Below are positions 23,991 through 32,432 of a DNA stretch of 64,000 bases, one piece after another. Within the stretch, counting starts at the first letter, position 1. Every line of letters starts with the position of its first letter. The translations under genes and the position numbers were made by a program. Origin of the DNA: Microbispora catharanthi (GTDB taxonomy: Bacteria > Actinomycetota > Actinomycetes > Streptosporangiales > Streptosporangiaceae); assembly GCF_006334915.2 (NCBI RefSeq), contig NZ_VDMA02000014.1:62001-126000 (forward strand), read 5' to 3'. The notes beneath the pieces were generated by a model that was not told where the DNA came from, searched no databases, and saw nothing but the letters and a program-made list of their open reading frames with translations.

Positions 23991-25010
23991 TCAGATCTCC
24001 CCGTGCTGCTGCCGGTCGAATTCCTTGGCCCGCTCGCGCTGCAGGCGTTCCAGTTCCTTGGCCCGCTCGCGCTGGCGGCGTTCGAGTTCCTTGGCGCGTT
24101 CGCGCTGCTCTCGCTCCTGCGCCTTCTCCTGCTCGCGGCGGAGCTTCTCCTGCTCCTTCGTCTGCCGTTCGAGCTCCTTGGCGCGTTCGCGCTGCTCGCG
24201 TTCCTTGGCCTTCTCCAGCTCGCGCTGCTGGCGTTCGAGCTGCTTGGCGCGTTCGCGCTGCTCTCGCTCCTGCGCCTTCTCCTGCTCGCGGCGGAGCTTC
24301 TCCTGCTCCTTCGAATCGCGCTCGGCGGGTCTCGCCGTACGGGTCTCCGCGGCGGGGGACAGGACCAGGCCGCGTGTCGCGGCGGTGAGCGCGGGATTGG
24401 GATCGAGGCCGGTCAGGCCGTTCCAGGACAGGTTCACCAGGTGGGCGGCGACCTCCTCGCGGCGCGGCTTGCGCACCTCGAGCCACCACTGGCCGGTGAG
24501 AGCGGTCATCCCCACGAGCATCTGGGCGTACATCGGCGCGAGCTTGGGGTCGTAGCCGCGCTCCATGAACTCGTCCGCCAGGACGTCCTCCACCTGGCTG
24601 GCGATGTCGCTGATCAGGCTGGCGAAGGTGCCCGTACCCGAGGCGGCGTGGGAGTCGCGGACCAGGATGCGGAAGCCCTCGCTGCTCTCCTCGATGTACT
24701 GAAGGAGGGCGAGCGCGGCCCGCTCCAGCTTGACGCGGGCATGCGAGGCCGACAGAGCCTGGGTGACCAGGCTGAGCAGGCGCTGCATCTCCCGGTCGAT
24801 GACGACGGCGTAGATGCCCTCCTTGCCGCCGAAGTGCTCGTAAACCACGGGCTTGGACACCTTGGCGCTGGCCGCGATCTCCTCGACCGAGGTGCCGTCG
24901 AAGCCCTTGTCCGCGAACAGGGCACGGCCGACCTGGATCAGCTGCTCGCGGCGTTCCGCGCCGGTCATGCGTCTTCGGGATCGAGAGGACTCGCTCACGG
25001 GTTCCATCAT
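23991..25010 (-). CDS. TetR-family regulator with charged helical tail
   Basis: 339 residues from the ATG at 25010 (MMEPVSESSRSRRRMTGAER). The frame stays open up to 25262 and would add an Ala/Pro-rich 84-residue stretch from a TTG, so the start is uncertain. The N-terminal HTH has TSVEEIAASAKVSKPVVYEH. The ligand-binding region runs to about residue 215 and includes conserved ALTGQWWLEVRKPRREEVA. The last about 110 residues consist almost only of Glu, Arg, Lys, Gln, Leu and Ala in repeats such as EREQRERAKELERQ, predicted as a single long helix or coiled coil, unusual for TetR. Downstream of a desaturase on the same strand, it probably controls membrane lipid genes. Confidence 0.82.
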   Translation of the reverse strand: MMEPVSESSRSRRRMTGAERREQLIQVGRALFADKGFDGTSVEEIAASAKVSKPVVYEHFGGKEGIYAVVIDREMQRLLSLVTQALSASHARVKLERAALALLQYIEESSEGFRILVRDSHAASGTGTFASLISDIASQVEDVLADEFMERGYDPKLAPMYAQMLVGMTALTGQWWLEVRKPRREEVAAHLVNLSWNGLTGLDPNPALTAATRGLVLSPAAETRTARPAERDSKEQEKLRREQEKAQEREQRERAKQLERQQRELEKAKEREQRERAKELERQTKEQEKLRREQEKAQEREQRERAKELERRQRERAKELERLQRERAKEFDRQQHGEI

Positions 25011-25254
25011 GGCGGGTGCGGCGGCCCGGACCCGGCTCGGGCCGGTTGCCGTCTTACGGGGAGAAGGCGCCGGACGCGCCGGTACGGCCACCGCCGAGGC
25101 GGGGGCCGTACGAGTGCCGGTGCCGGCGAGTGCCGGGAGGGCGGATGTGGCGGGCACCACCGCAGAAGACGGTGCCGATGCGGGGGGCGTCGGTGTGAGG
25201 GTCAGGGCCGCCGCGTTTCGTCGAGCGGCCCTGCCGTCAGCGCTGACTGAGTCG

Positions 25255-26193
25255 TCAGGCAATTCGCTTCGCCGCCAGCCGCTCCGGGGTCGGCCAGCGC
25301 ACGTCGTGGGCCCATCCGGCCTTCTCGAACCAGCGGATCATGCCCGCGCTGAGGTCGATCTGGCCCTTGAGTGCGCCGTGCCGGGCGCAGGTGGGGTCGG
25401 AGTGGTGCAGGTTGTGCCACGACTCGCCGAACGACGGGATGGCCAGCCACCAGACGTTGCGGGACTTGTCGCGCGACTCGAACACCTCCTCGCCGAACAC
25501 GTGGCAGATGGAGTTGATCGACCAGGTCACGTGGTGCAGCAGCCCGATCCGCATCAGCGTGCCCCAGAAGAAGGCGGTCAGCGCGCCCTGCCACGACCAG
25601 GTGATGAGGCCGCCCAGGACCGCCGGGAGCAGCAGGGAGGTGATCGCCAACGGGGGGAACCACCGGTGCAGCTTCATGATGTCCGGGTCCTTGAGCAGGT
25701 CCGGGGCGTACTTGGCGCGGTTGACGCGCTCGACCTCGAAGAGCCAGCCCACGTGCGCGTACAGCAGGCCCTTGCACATCGACTTGAAGCCGGGCCCGAA
25801 CCGCCACGGCGAGTGCGGGTCGCCCTCCTTGTCGGAGAACTTGTGGTGCTTGCGGTGGGCGGCGACCCAGTCCAGCACCGACATCTCCAGCGAGAGGCTG
25901 CCGGCGATCCCGAGGGCGATCTTCAGAGGCCGGTTGGCCTTGAACGAGCCGTGGGTGAAATAGCGGTGGAACCCGACCGTGACCCCCAAGCCGGACACGA
26001 CGTAGAACACGGCGGCGATCGCGATGTCCGTCCAGCCCAGGCCCCATCCCCAGGCGAACGGCACCGCGGCGATCACCGCGAGGATCGGAAGACCGACGAC
26101 GAGTGCGAAGACGACCAGATCGGCTTTGCTCTTGCCTTCCGGCTCGAACTCCGGCTTCGGCTGTGGTGAGGGACGTTCGGTCAGGACGGTCAT
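25255..26193 (-). CDS. Acyl-CoA/fatty acid desaturase, membrane di-iron
   Basis: 312 residues. It introduces a double bond into fatty acyl chains, using di-iron and oxygen, in the cytoplasmic membrane. Three histidine boxes are present: HRYFTH (76-81), HRKHH (113-117) and HNLHH (about 256-260). Several hydrophobic helices lie between them, and GFHRYFTHGSFKANRPLK is typical of delta-9 type enzymes. A TetR gene follows 245 bases later on the same strand. The upstream region carries two adjacent palindromes that are good candidates for its operator. Confidence 0.92.
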   Translation of the reverse strand: MTVLTERPSPQPKPEFEPEGKSKADLVVFALVVGLPILAVIAAVPFAWGWGLGWTDIAIAAVFYVVSGLGVTVGFHRYFTHGSFKANRPLKIALGIAGSLSLEMSVLDWVAAHRKHHKFSDKEGDPHSPWRFGPGFKSMCKGLLYAHVGWLFEVERVNRAKYAPDLLKDPDIMKLHRWFPPLAITSLLLPAVLGGLITWSWQGALTAFFWGTLMRIGLLHHVTWSINSICHVFGEEVFESRDKSRNVWWLAIPSFGESWHNLHHSDPTCARHGALKGQIDLSAGMIRWFEKAGWAHDVRWPTPERLAAKRIA

Positions 26194-26227
26194 GGGCTAC
26201 CTCACGAGATGGGGAAGAATGTCTGGC

Positions 26228-26258
26228 TACGGAACCGTAACCTACGCCATCGTAAGTT
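26228..26258. promoter_or_regulatory. Twin palindromes upstream of desaturase
   Basis: TACGGAACCGTA (5-base arms, 26228-26239) and AACCTACG-N4-CGTAAGTT (26239-26258, 7 of 8 paired), 35-65 bases before the ATG. Likely TetR-type operators. Confidence 0.55.
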
Positions 26259-26260
26259 AG

Positions 26261-26755
26261 GAATCCCTAAGAGCGAATGTGTGGAAGGTGACGCTCCGGG
26301 CCACATCTGGTGGCGAATCCACGCCTTGCACCAACGGTCGGCCATCTGGTAGTGCCTCTTACTCACTTCCGGCCGCGTCGCCGATGCCGCGGCGTCCACG
26401 CCGACCTGCCCCGAATGGTGTCTCGGTAACATCCAGATTCGCCGTACTTCAGGCCATACGTGGGCGTGTGAGGCGGGCGGGTGATGCCGGGCCGCGTCGA
26501 CGAGGCGGGCGCCGAGCGCGCGGATGTGCTCGACGAGTTCGGGCGGTTTCGTGCGCCTCGAAGGGGACGCCGAGGTGTGCGGCCCACGTGGCCGGCTCGT
26601 CGAGGGAGTTCGATCCGGCGGTGAGGACGCGCGCGCCGGCCCGGCCCGCTCCGTACGCGCTGAATTTTGGGGGCGCGCGCCAGGGGGACGGCTCTGTATC
26701 CTGAGTGCGGATTCCGGCGGCTGCCGGAACCCGGCAAAACGGCACTTCGCGCCCT
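26261..26755. other. Spacer between desaturase and tRNA-Gln
   Basis: No gene I can support. One minus-strand frame (about 26449-26745) has a short protein-like stretch (RVLTAGSNSLDEPATWAAHL) that then degenerates into Arg-rich sequence. It may be a decayed fragment. Confidence 0.4.
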
Positions 26756-26826
26756 TCCCGGGTCGTCTAGGGGCAAGACTACAGATTTTGGTTCTGTCAA
26801 CGGAGGTTCGAATCCTCCCCCGGGAG
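26756..26826 (+). tRNA. tRNA-Gln (UUG)
   Basis: Cloverleaf read by eye: acceptor TCCCGGG / CCCGGGA, anticodon stem ACAGA / TCTGT with loop TTTTGGT (anticodon TTG, decoding CAA), T arm GGAGG-TTCGAAT-CCTCC, discriminator G. The CCA end is not encoded. It lies just upstream of glmU, a common actinobacterial arrangement. Confidence 0.95.
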
Positions 26827-27008
26827 CCTGTTCATTCGGCCGTAGGAGCCCCAGGGGGGCTGGTTCCCTTCCGGGGTACGGCAGGTAAGCTCACCTTGTC
26901 GAGCGGGTGACCGTGCGGTTCCTGGGTAGTGGACGCGTGGGAAGCCGCACCCGATTTGTACAGTCACGATCCGTGTAGTAAGCCGCGACGCCGAGGGAGC
27001 CTCAGTCC

Positions 27009-28487
27009 GTGAGTGTGCCGCGCCCGGCAGCCGTGATCGTCCTCGCCGCCGGCGAGGGCACCCGGATGAAATCGAAAACCCCCAAAGTCCTGCACGAGGT
27101 CTGCGGCCGAACGCTCGTCGACCACATGCTCGCCGCCGCGCGCGGCCTGTCGCCCGAGCGGCTGATCGTGGTCATCGGGCACGCGCGCGAGCAGGTCGGC
27201 GCCCATCTCGCGACGACCTCCGTGGACGCCCGTACGGTCGTCCAGGACAAGCAGAACGGCACCGGCCACGCCGTGCGCACCGCGCTCGAAGCCGAGGGCC
27301 CGATCGACGGCACCGTCCTGGTGACGTACGGCGACACGCCGCTGCTGCGCACCGAGACCCTGGCGGCCCTGCTCGAACGGCACGCCGCCGACGGCAACGC
27401 CGTCACGGTGCTGACCGCCGTCGTCCCCGACCCGGCCGGCTACGGCCGGATCGTGCGTGCCGAGGACGGCGCGGTGCTGGAGATCGTCGAGGAGAAGGAC
27501 GCGACCCCCGAGCAGCGTGCGATCGCCGAGATGAACTCGGGTGTGTACGCCTTCGACGGCGCGCTCCTGGCCGACGGTCTGAAGCGGATCGGCGCCGCCA
27601 ACGCCCAAGGCGAGGAGTACCTGACCGACGTGCTGGCCATCCTCCGCGAGGACGGCCACCGGGTGGGCGCGCACGTGGCCGCCGACCACGCCGAGGTCGA
27701 GGGCGTCAACGACCGCGTCCAGCTCGCCTTCGTCCGGCGCGTGCTCAACGACCGCATCCTGCAGGCGCACATGCGCGCCGGGGTGACCGTCGTCGACCCG
27801 CCCAGCACATGGGTCGACGCCGGGGTCGAGATGGAGCCCGACGCCGTGATCCACCCCGGCACCCAGCTCAAGGGCGCCACCAGGATCGGGGCGGGAGCCG
27901 AGGTCGGGCCGGGCAGCACGCTGACCGACACGGTCGTCGGCGAGGACGCGATCGTGCGCAACACCGTCGCCGACGGCGCGGAGATCGGTCCCGGCGCCGC
28001 CGTGGGCCCCTTCGCCTACCTGCGCCCCGGCACGGTGCTCGGCGCCAAGGGCAAGATCGGCGCGTTCGTCGAGACCAAGAACGCGCGGATCGGCGAGGGC
28101 TCCAAGGTCCCGCACCTGACGTACGTCGGCGACGCGACCATCGGGGTCGGCTCGAACATCGGTGCCGCCTGCGTCTTCGTCAACTACGACGGCGTCTCCA
28201 AGCACCACACGGTCGTGGGCGACCACGTGCGCGTGGGCAGCGACAACATGCTCGTCGCCCCGGTCACGATCGGCGACGGAGCGTACACGGCCGCCGGATC
28301 CGTGATCACATCCGACGTGCCGCCCGGGGCGATGGCGGTCGCCCGCGGCAAACAGCGCAACGTCGAGGGCTGGGTGACGCGCCGCCGCGCCGGCACCAAG
28401 TCGGCGGAGGCGGCCCGGCGGGCGATCGAAGCCCGCGACGCGGCCGCCGCGAACGGCGGAGACCCCGCCGGTGATCAGAGCCGGTGA
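27009..28487 (+). CDS. glmU: Bifunctional GlcNAc-1-P uridyltransferase/GlcN-1-P acetyltransferase
   Basis: 492 residues. It makes UDP-GlcNAc for peptidoglycan and other glycans. The N-terminal pyrophosphorylase has LAAGEGTRMKSKTPKVLHEV, DKQNGTGHAV and TYGDTPLL. The C-terminal left-handed beta-helix shows hexapeptide repeats from about 265 on (GATRIGAGAEVGPGSTLTDT), and the acetyltransferase active-site region is FVNYDGVSKHHTVVGD. It starts with GTG (SVPRPAAVIVLAAGEG). A short Ala/Gly-rich tail follows. It is downstream of tRNA-Gln and upstream of prs. Confidence 0.96.
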   Translation: MSVPRPAAVIVLAAGEGTRMKSKTPKVLHEVCGRTLVDHMLAAARGLSPERLIVVIGHAREQVGAHLATTSVDARTVVQDKQNGTGHAVRTALEAEGPIDGTVLVTYGDTPLLRTETLAALLERHAADGNAVTVLTAVVPDPAGYGRIVRAEDGAVLEIVEEKDATPEQRAIAEMNSGVYAFDGALLADGLKRIGAANAQGEEYLTDVLAILREDGHRVGAHVAADHAEVEGVNDRVQLAFVRRVLNDRILQAHMRAGVTVVDPPSTWVDAGVEMEPDAVIHPGTQLKGATRIGAGAEVGPGSTLTDTVVGEDAIVRNTVADGAEIGPGAAVGPFAYLRPGTVLGAKGKIGAFVETKNARIGEGSKVPHLTYVGDATIGVGSNIGAACVFVNYDGVSKHHTVVGDHVRVGSDNMLVAPVTIGDGAYTAAGSVITSDVPPGAMAVARGKQRNVEGWVTRRRAGTKSAEAARRAIEARDAAAANGGDPAGDQSR

Positions 28488-28514
28488 ATTAGGACCGGCG
28501 ACTAGGACCACCTG

Positions 28515-28536
28515 CGGCCCGCCTCCCCGCGGGCCG
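28515..28536 (+). terminator. Hairpin after glmU
   Basis: Perfect 8-bp stem CGGCCCGC / GCGGGCCG with loop CTCCCC, without a T-run; a possible terminator or attenuator between glmU and the prs leader ORF. Confidence 0.5.
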
Positions 28537-28607
28537 TACGGGGACAGGTAAGAGTACGAGGCGCGGTCTGACCGCGTAGCGCCGAAGGGCCAGGCCAGGA
28601 GGACACC

Positions 28608-28742
28608 GTGACCGACCACATCGACCGGGCGAAGGGGTTTGCGAGCCCCGGGCGAGGCGAGGGAACGGCGTTATGGCCGGCCCGGCCCCAGAACCAGGCC
28701 CGGTACGGCGAACAGGCTCGACACGCGAGGAGCGCGGCATGA
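28608..28742 (+). CDS. 44-aa leader ORF coupled to prs, contains TTA codon
   Basis: GTG start with a perfect AGGAGG five bases upstream. It encodes MTDHIDRAKGFASPGRGEGT... and stops at TGA 28740-28742, overlapping the prs ATG (28739) as ATGA. Codon 22 is TTA, the rarest codon in high-GC actinomycetes, where its tRNA (bldA) can be developmentally limiting. I do not recognise the peptide. The strong ribosome site and the stop/start overlap argue for translational coupling with prs, although prs also has its own GAGGAG. Confidence 0.5.
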   Translation: MTDHIDRAKGFASPGRGEGTALWPARPQNQARYGEQARHARSAA

Positions 28743-29716
28743 GCGGCAAGAAGACGACCGGTGAGCGGAACCTGATGTTCTTCTCCGGCCGGTCCCACCC
28801 CGAACTGGCCGACGAGGTCGCGAAAGCCCTCGGCGTCGAGATCACGCCCACGGCGCTGCGCGACTTCGCCAACGGCGAGATCTACGTGCGATACCTGGAG
28901 TCCGTGCGCGGCTGCGACGCCTTCGTCATGCAGAGCCACACCGCGCCGATCAACCAGTGGATCATGGAACAGTTGATCATGGTGGACGCCCTCAAGCGGG
29001 CCTCCGCCAAGCGGGTCACCGTGATCATGCCGTTCTACGGCTACAGCCGGCAGGACAAGAAGGGCCGCGGCCGCGAGCCCATCACCGCCAGGCTGATGGC
29101 CGACCTGTTCAAGCAGGCGGGCGCCGACCGGATGATGTCCATCGACCTGCACACCTCGCAGATCCAGGGCTTCTTCGACGGTCCGGTGGACCACCTGTTC
29201 GCCCTGCCGGTCCTGATCAACTATCTGCGCGGCAAGCTCGACCCGGAGACCACCACGATCGTCTCTCCCGACACCGGCCGCGTACGGCTGGCCGAGCGCT
29301 GGTCCGACAGCCTGGGCACGCCGGTGGCGTTCATCCACAAGCGGCGCGACCTCGACGTGGCCAACCAGGTGAAGGTGCACGAGGTGGTCGGCAAGGTGCG
29401 CGGCAGGACCTGCGTGCTGATCGACGACATGATCGACACGGGCGGCTCGATCTGCAAGGCGGCCGACGCGCTCTACGAGCACGGCGCGACCGACGTCATC
29501 GTGGCCGCCACCCACGCCATCTTCTCCGACCCGGCCGTGGACCGGCTCAAGAACTCCCGCATCTCCGAGGTGGTCGTGACCAACACGCTGCCCATCCCGG
29601 AGGAGAAGAGGTTCGACAGCCTCACGGTCCTGTCGATCGCCCCGCTGATCGCCCGGGCGATCACCGAGGTCTTCACCGACGGCTCCGTCACCAGCCTCTT
29701 CGAGGGCGACAGCTGA
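28739..29716 (+). CDS. prs: Ribose-phosphate pyrophosphokinase
   Basis: 325 residues. It makes PRPP from ribose-5-phosphate and ATP for nucleotide, His and Trp synthesis. The ATG at 28739 (MSGKKTTGERNLMFFSGRSH) with GAGGAG upstream is chosen; a start 22 codons earlier lacks support. Motifs: FANGEIYVRY, the flexible loop MPFYGYSRQDKKGRGREPIT, metal-binding DLHTSQIQGFF, and PRPP loop VLIDDMIDTGGSI. It is followed by a terminator shared with convergent trpS. Confidence 0.96.
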   Translation: MSGKKTTGERNLMFFSGRSHPELADEVAKALGVEITPTALRDFANGEIYVRYLESVRGCDAFVMQSHTAPINQWIMEQLIMVDALKRASAKRVTVIMPFYGYSRQDKKGRGREPITARLMADLFKQAGADRMMSIDLHTSQIQGFFDGPVDHLFALPVLINYLRGKLDPETTTIVSPDTGRVRLAERWSDSLGTPVAFIHKRRDLDVANQVKVHEVVGKVRGRTCVLIDDMIDTGGSICKAADALYEHGATDVIVAATHAIFSDPAVDRLKNSRISEVVVTNTLPIPEEKRFDSLTVLSIAPLIARAITEVFTDGSVTSLFEGDS

Positions 29717-29721
29717 GCGGT

Positions 29722-29762
29722 GCGGGCCCCCGGTCTGGTCGGACGGCCGTCCGGGGGCCCGC
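29722..29762. terminator. Bidirectional terminator between prs and trpS
   Basis: 12-bp stem GCGGGCCCCCGG / CCGGGGGCCCGC, loop of 17 bases. Confidence 0.75.
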
Positions 29763-29771
29763 GCGCGCCCT

Positions 29772-30851
29772 TCAGTAGAGGGCCTTCATCGCCTCCCGCA
29801 CCTCCTTGAGGGTGTCGTCGGCGATGGCGTTCGCCCACTCGTTGCCGTCGCGAAGCACCCGGCGGATGTGGGCGCGGTCCAGGGCCAGCTCGGCGCGCCG
29901 TGCCCGGATGGGCGCGAAGTGATCGTTGACCGCGTCGGTGACGACGGCCTTCAGCGCGGCCGCTCCCCGGCCGCCGATCTCCTCGGCCACCTCGTGCGGG
30001 TCGCGGTCCAGGCACAGCGCAGCCAGAAGGACCAGGCTGGAGACTTCGGGCCGGGCCACCGGGTCGTACGTGATGTGGCGGTCCGCGTCGGTCTTGGCGC
30101 CGCGGATCATCCGGGCGGTCTCGTCGGCGGTCGCGGCCAGGGCGATGGCGTTGCCCCGGCTCTTGCTCATCTTGCCTCCGTCGGTGCCGAGCAACAGCGG
30201 GGCCGCGGACAGCAGAGCCTCCGGCTCGGGGAACACCGGACCGTAGCGGCTGTTGAAGCGGCGTGCGACGGTGCGGGCCACCTCCAGATGAGGCAGCTGA
30301 TCCTGACCGACAGGCACGAGCCCGGCCTTGCAGAACAGGATGTCGGCGGCCTGGTGGACCGGATAGGTGAACATCAGCCCGCTGACCGCCGACTGACTCG
30401 AGTGGGCGATCTCATCCTTGACCGTGGGGTTGCGGCCCAGCTCCGCGACGGAGACCAGGCTGAGGAACGGCAGCAGCAGCTGGTTCAGCGCGGGGACCGC
30501 GCTGTGCGTGAAAACGGTGGCCCGGTCCGGGTCGATGCCCACGGCCAGGTAGTCGAGCACCAGGTCCTCCACGTGCTCCGCGAGCCGGTCGGCGACGTCG
30601 CGGTCGGTCAGGACCTGGTAGTCCGCGACGAGCACCATCATGTCCACGCCCAGGTTCTGGAGGCGGACGCGGTTGTGCAGGGTGCCGAAATAGTGCCCCA
30701 GGTGCAGCCGCCCGGTCGGGCGGTCCCCGGTCAGCGCGCGGAATCTTCCGGGCCGCTCGTGGATCTGTCTCTCCAGCTCGGCGCTGCGGCGCCGGGCGGC
30801 CGGCACGCCGAGCTCGTCGTCGTCCGGAGTGGTGTCGAGGATCGCGGTCAT
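29772..30851 (-). CDS. trpS: Tryptophanyl-tRNA synthetase
   Basis: 359 residues, a class I synthetase that charges tRNA-Trp. The HIGH-type motif is GRLHLGHYFG (about residues 46-55) and the KMSKS motif is GGKMSKSRGN (about 227). Substrate-pocket region SVAELGRNPTVKDEI and VPVGQDQLPHLEVAR are as expected. GGGAG precedes the ATG. Upstream lies a Trp-codon leader peptide and terminator, so expression should fall when charged tRNA-Trp is plentiful. Confidence 0.95.
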   Translation of the reverse strand: MTAILDTTPDDDELGVPAARRRSAELERQIHERPGRFRALTGDRPTGRLHLGHYFGTLHNRVRLQNLGVDMMVLVADYQVLTDRDVADRLAEHVEDLVLDYLAVGIDPDRATVFTHSAVPALNQLLLPFLSLVSVAELGRNPTVKDEIAHSSQSAVSGLMFTYPVHQAADILFCKAGLVPVGQDQLPHLEVARTVARRFNSRYGPVFPEPEALLSAAPLLLGTDGGKMSKSRGNAIALAATADETARMIRGAKTDADRHITYDPVARPEVSSLVLLAALCLDRDPHEVAEEIGGRGAAALKAVVTDAVNDHFAPIRARRAELALDRAHIRRVLRDGNEWANAIADDTLKEVREAMKALY

Positions 30852-30911
30852 GTGTTCTCCCTTGGCAGGTGGTCCGCCGTTCCGACGGCGACCCCTCGTC
30901 CAGGGAGCACG

Positions 30912-30938
30912 AAAAAGGGCCGTCCATCCGAACGGCCC
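30912..30938 (-). terminator. Attenuator terminator of trpS
   Basis: On the minus strand GGGCCGT-N8-ACGGCCC followed directly by TTTTT, between the Trp leader peptide and trpS. A CGGCC just after the leader stop (30962-30958) could pair with GGCCG of its 5' arm as an antiterminator. Confidence 0.75.
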
Positions 30939-30960
30939 GGTCGTACGCGTGTGAGATGGC

Positions 30961-30977
30961 CGCTCCTACGTGGAGCG
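30961..30977 (-). promoter_or_regulatory. Hairpin over the leader-peptide stop codon
   Basis: CGCTCC / GGAGCG stem with loop ACGTA (minus strand), spanning the TAG of the leader ORF; position fits the pause or competing hairpin of an attenuator. Confidence 0.55.
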
Positions 30978-31007
30978 CCACCAGCCCTGACACAACGTAC
31001 GAATCAT
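30966..31007 (-). CDS. trpS leader peptide (two adjacent Trp codons)
   Basis: 13-residue ORF MIRTLCQGWWRST. Two consecutive TGG codons at positions 9-10 sit just before the stop and the hairpin/terminator pair, the hallmark of ribosome-mediated Trp attenuation. A TACACT -10-like box ends 6 bases before the ATG, so the transcript may be leaderless. Confidence 0.8.
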   Translation of the reverse strand: MIRTLCQGWWRST

Positions 31008-31142
31008 GCGGCCAGTGTAACGGCCACCGAGGGACTGCCGGCAAGACGGTAGAGTGGTGGGGTTGCGCTCGTAACGCCTTCCGCTAGGGCGGGTGAGGGG
31101 GAGCGCGTCAATCCGCCGACGAGCATCCCTAGGAGATGTGCC

Positions 31143-31739
31143 GTGTCCGAAGTACGTATCGCCGCCGAGCTTCGCAACGAGTTCGGCAAGGGCGCCGCCC
31201 GCAAGATCCGCCGGGGGAACAAGGTCCCCGCCGTTCTCTACGGCCACGGCACCGAGCCCAAGCACCTGACCCTCCCCGGCCACGAGCTGCTGCTCGCGCT
31301 GCGCACGCCCAACGTGCTCATCCGCCTGCAGGGCGAGGGCGTGGACGAGATCGCGCTGCCCAAGGGCGTCCAGCGCGACCCGATCAAGGGCTTCCTGGAG
31401 CACGTCGACCTGCTGCTGGTCAAGCGCGGCGAGAAGGTCACCGTCGAGATCCCGGTCACCGTCACCGGCGACACGATCGGCAGCGCCATCGTCGAGCAGC
31501 AGCTCGTCACGATCTCGGTCGAGACCGAGGCGACCCACATCCCGACCGGCGTCGAGGTGGACGTGGACGGCAAGGACGCCGGCTTCGCGGTGCACGCGAG
31601 CGACCTGAAGCTGCCGAACGGCACCACGCTGGCGGGCGACCCCGAGGCCCTGGTGCTGCAGGTGATCGGCGCCCCGGCCGCCGAGCTGCCCGAGGAGGGC
31701 GAGGCCGCCGAGGGCGAGAGCGCCGAGGCCGCCGAGTAG
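31143..31739 (+). CDS. rplY: 50S ribosomal protein L25/Ctc
   Basis: 198 residues, the long (TL5/Ctc) form that binds 5S rRNA. The N-terminal L25 domain reads VRIAAELRNEFGKGAARKIR and RDPIKGFLEHVDLLLV; the C-terminal beta domain covers about 95-180, followed by an acidic Glu/Ala tail (EEGEAAEGESAEAAE). GTG start with TAGGAG seven bases upstream. A strong terminator follows, then pth. Confidence 0.94.
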   Translation: MSEVRIAAELRNEFGKGAARKIRRGNKVPAVLYGHGTEPKHLTLPGHELLLALRTPNVLIRLQGEGVDEIALPKGVQRDPIKGFLEHVDLLLVKRGEKVTVEIPVTVTGDTIGSAIVEQQLVTISVETEATHIPTGVEVDVDGKDAGFAVHASDLKLPNGTTLAGDPEALVLQVIGAPAAELPEEGEAAEGESAEAAE

Positions 31740-31753
31740 GACCTGTTCGTGAG

Positions 31754-31787
31754 AGAGTCCTCCACAGGGTGTCCTGTGGAGGACTCT
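31754..31787 (+). terminator. rplY terminator
   Basis: Perfect 15-bp stem AGAGTCCTCCACAGG / CCTGTGGAGGACTCT with loop GTGT, then TCC. Confidence 0.85.
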
Positions 31788-31820
31788 TCCATGTGGGGAA
31801 AGACAGCGGAGGAGACAGCG

Positions 31821-32432
31821 ATGTCCGACACGTCCGCGCAGCGGTGGCTGGTGGCGGGCTTGGGCAACCCCGGGCCGGAGTACGCCGGAAACCGGCACAA
31901 CGCGGGCTTCATGGTGCTCGACGAGCTGGCGGCCCGGGTGGGCGGGCGGTTCAAGGCGCACAAATCGCGGGCCGAGGTGGTCGAGGGCCGCCTGGCCGCG
32001 CTCCCGGTCGTGCTGGCCAAGCCGCTGTCGTTCATGAACCTGTCGGGCGGCCCGGTGAAGGCGCTGGCCGACTTCTACAAGGTCACCCCCGACCGGGTGA
32101 TCGTGGTCCACGACGAGCTGGACATCCCGTACGGGGCGCTGCGCGCGAAGACCGGCGGCGGGGACAACGGCCACAACGGGCTGAAGTCGATCACGAAGTC
32201 GCTCGGCACGCGCGACTACCCGCGGATCAGGTTCGGCATCGGCCGCCCGCCGGGCCGCATGGACGCGGCGACGTTCGTGCTGCGCGACTTCGCCACGGCC
32301 GAGCGCAAGGACCTGCCGTTCCTCGTCGACCGGGCGGCCGACATGGTGGAGTCGCTGATGACCGCCGGTCTGGAGGCGACGCAGAACCGCTTCCACGCCG
32401 CCGACCTCAATCCGGCGAAGCCTCCCCGCTGA
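31821..32432 (+). CDS. pth: Peptidyl-tRNA hydrolase
   Basis: 203 residues from the ATG at 31821 with GGAGGAG upstream; an earlier in-frame ATG at 31791 would begin inside the terminator region. It frees peptides from drop-off peptidyl-tRNA. Motifs: [19 protein letters not shown] with the catalytic His, PLSFMNLSG, and [10 protein letters not shown] with the catalytic Asp, then [13 protein letters not shown]. Its last 26 bases overlap the end of the convergent exonuclease gene. Confidence 0.95.
   Translation: MSDTSAQRWLVAGLGNPGPEYAGNRHNAGFMVLDELAARVGGRFKAHKSRAEVVEGRLAALPVVLAKPLSFMNLSGGPVKALADFYKVTPDRVIVVHDELDIPYGALRAKTGGGDNGHNGLKSITKSLGTRDYPRIRFGIGRPPGRMDAATFVLRDFATAERKDLPFLVDRAADMVESLMTAGLEATQNRFHAADLNPAKPPR

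Noticed and set aside
25011-25262. TTG start at 25262 for the TetR gene
   Set aside because: It would begin at the desaturase stop with an Ala/Pro-rich 84-residue extension; not excluded, but less likely than the ATG at 25010.
26449-26745. Minus-strand frame as a real gene
   Set aside because: A short protein-like stretch is followed by Arg-rich noise; no ribosome site, and no recognisable family.
26829-27008. A riboswitch before glmU
   Set aside because: No conserved fold is recognisable; only an ordinary promoter spacer downstream of tRNA-Gln.
28673-28738. Upstream start of prs at 28673
   Set aside because: MSGKK at 28739 has GAGGAG and matches the family N-terminus; the region before it is better read as the leader ORF in another frame.
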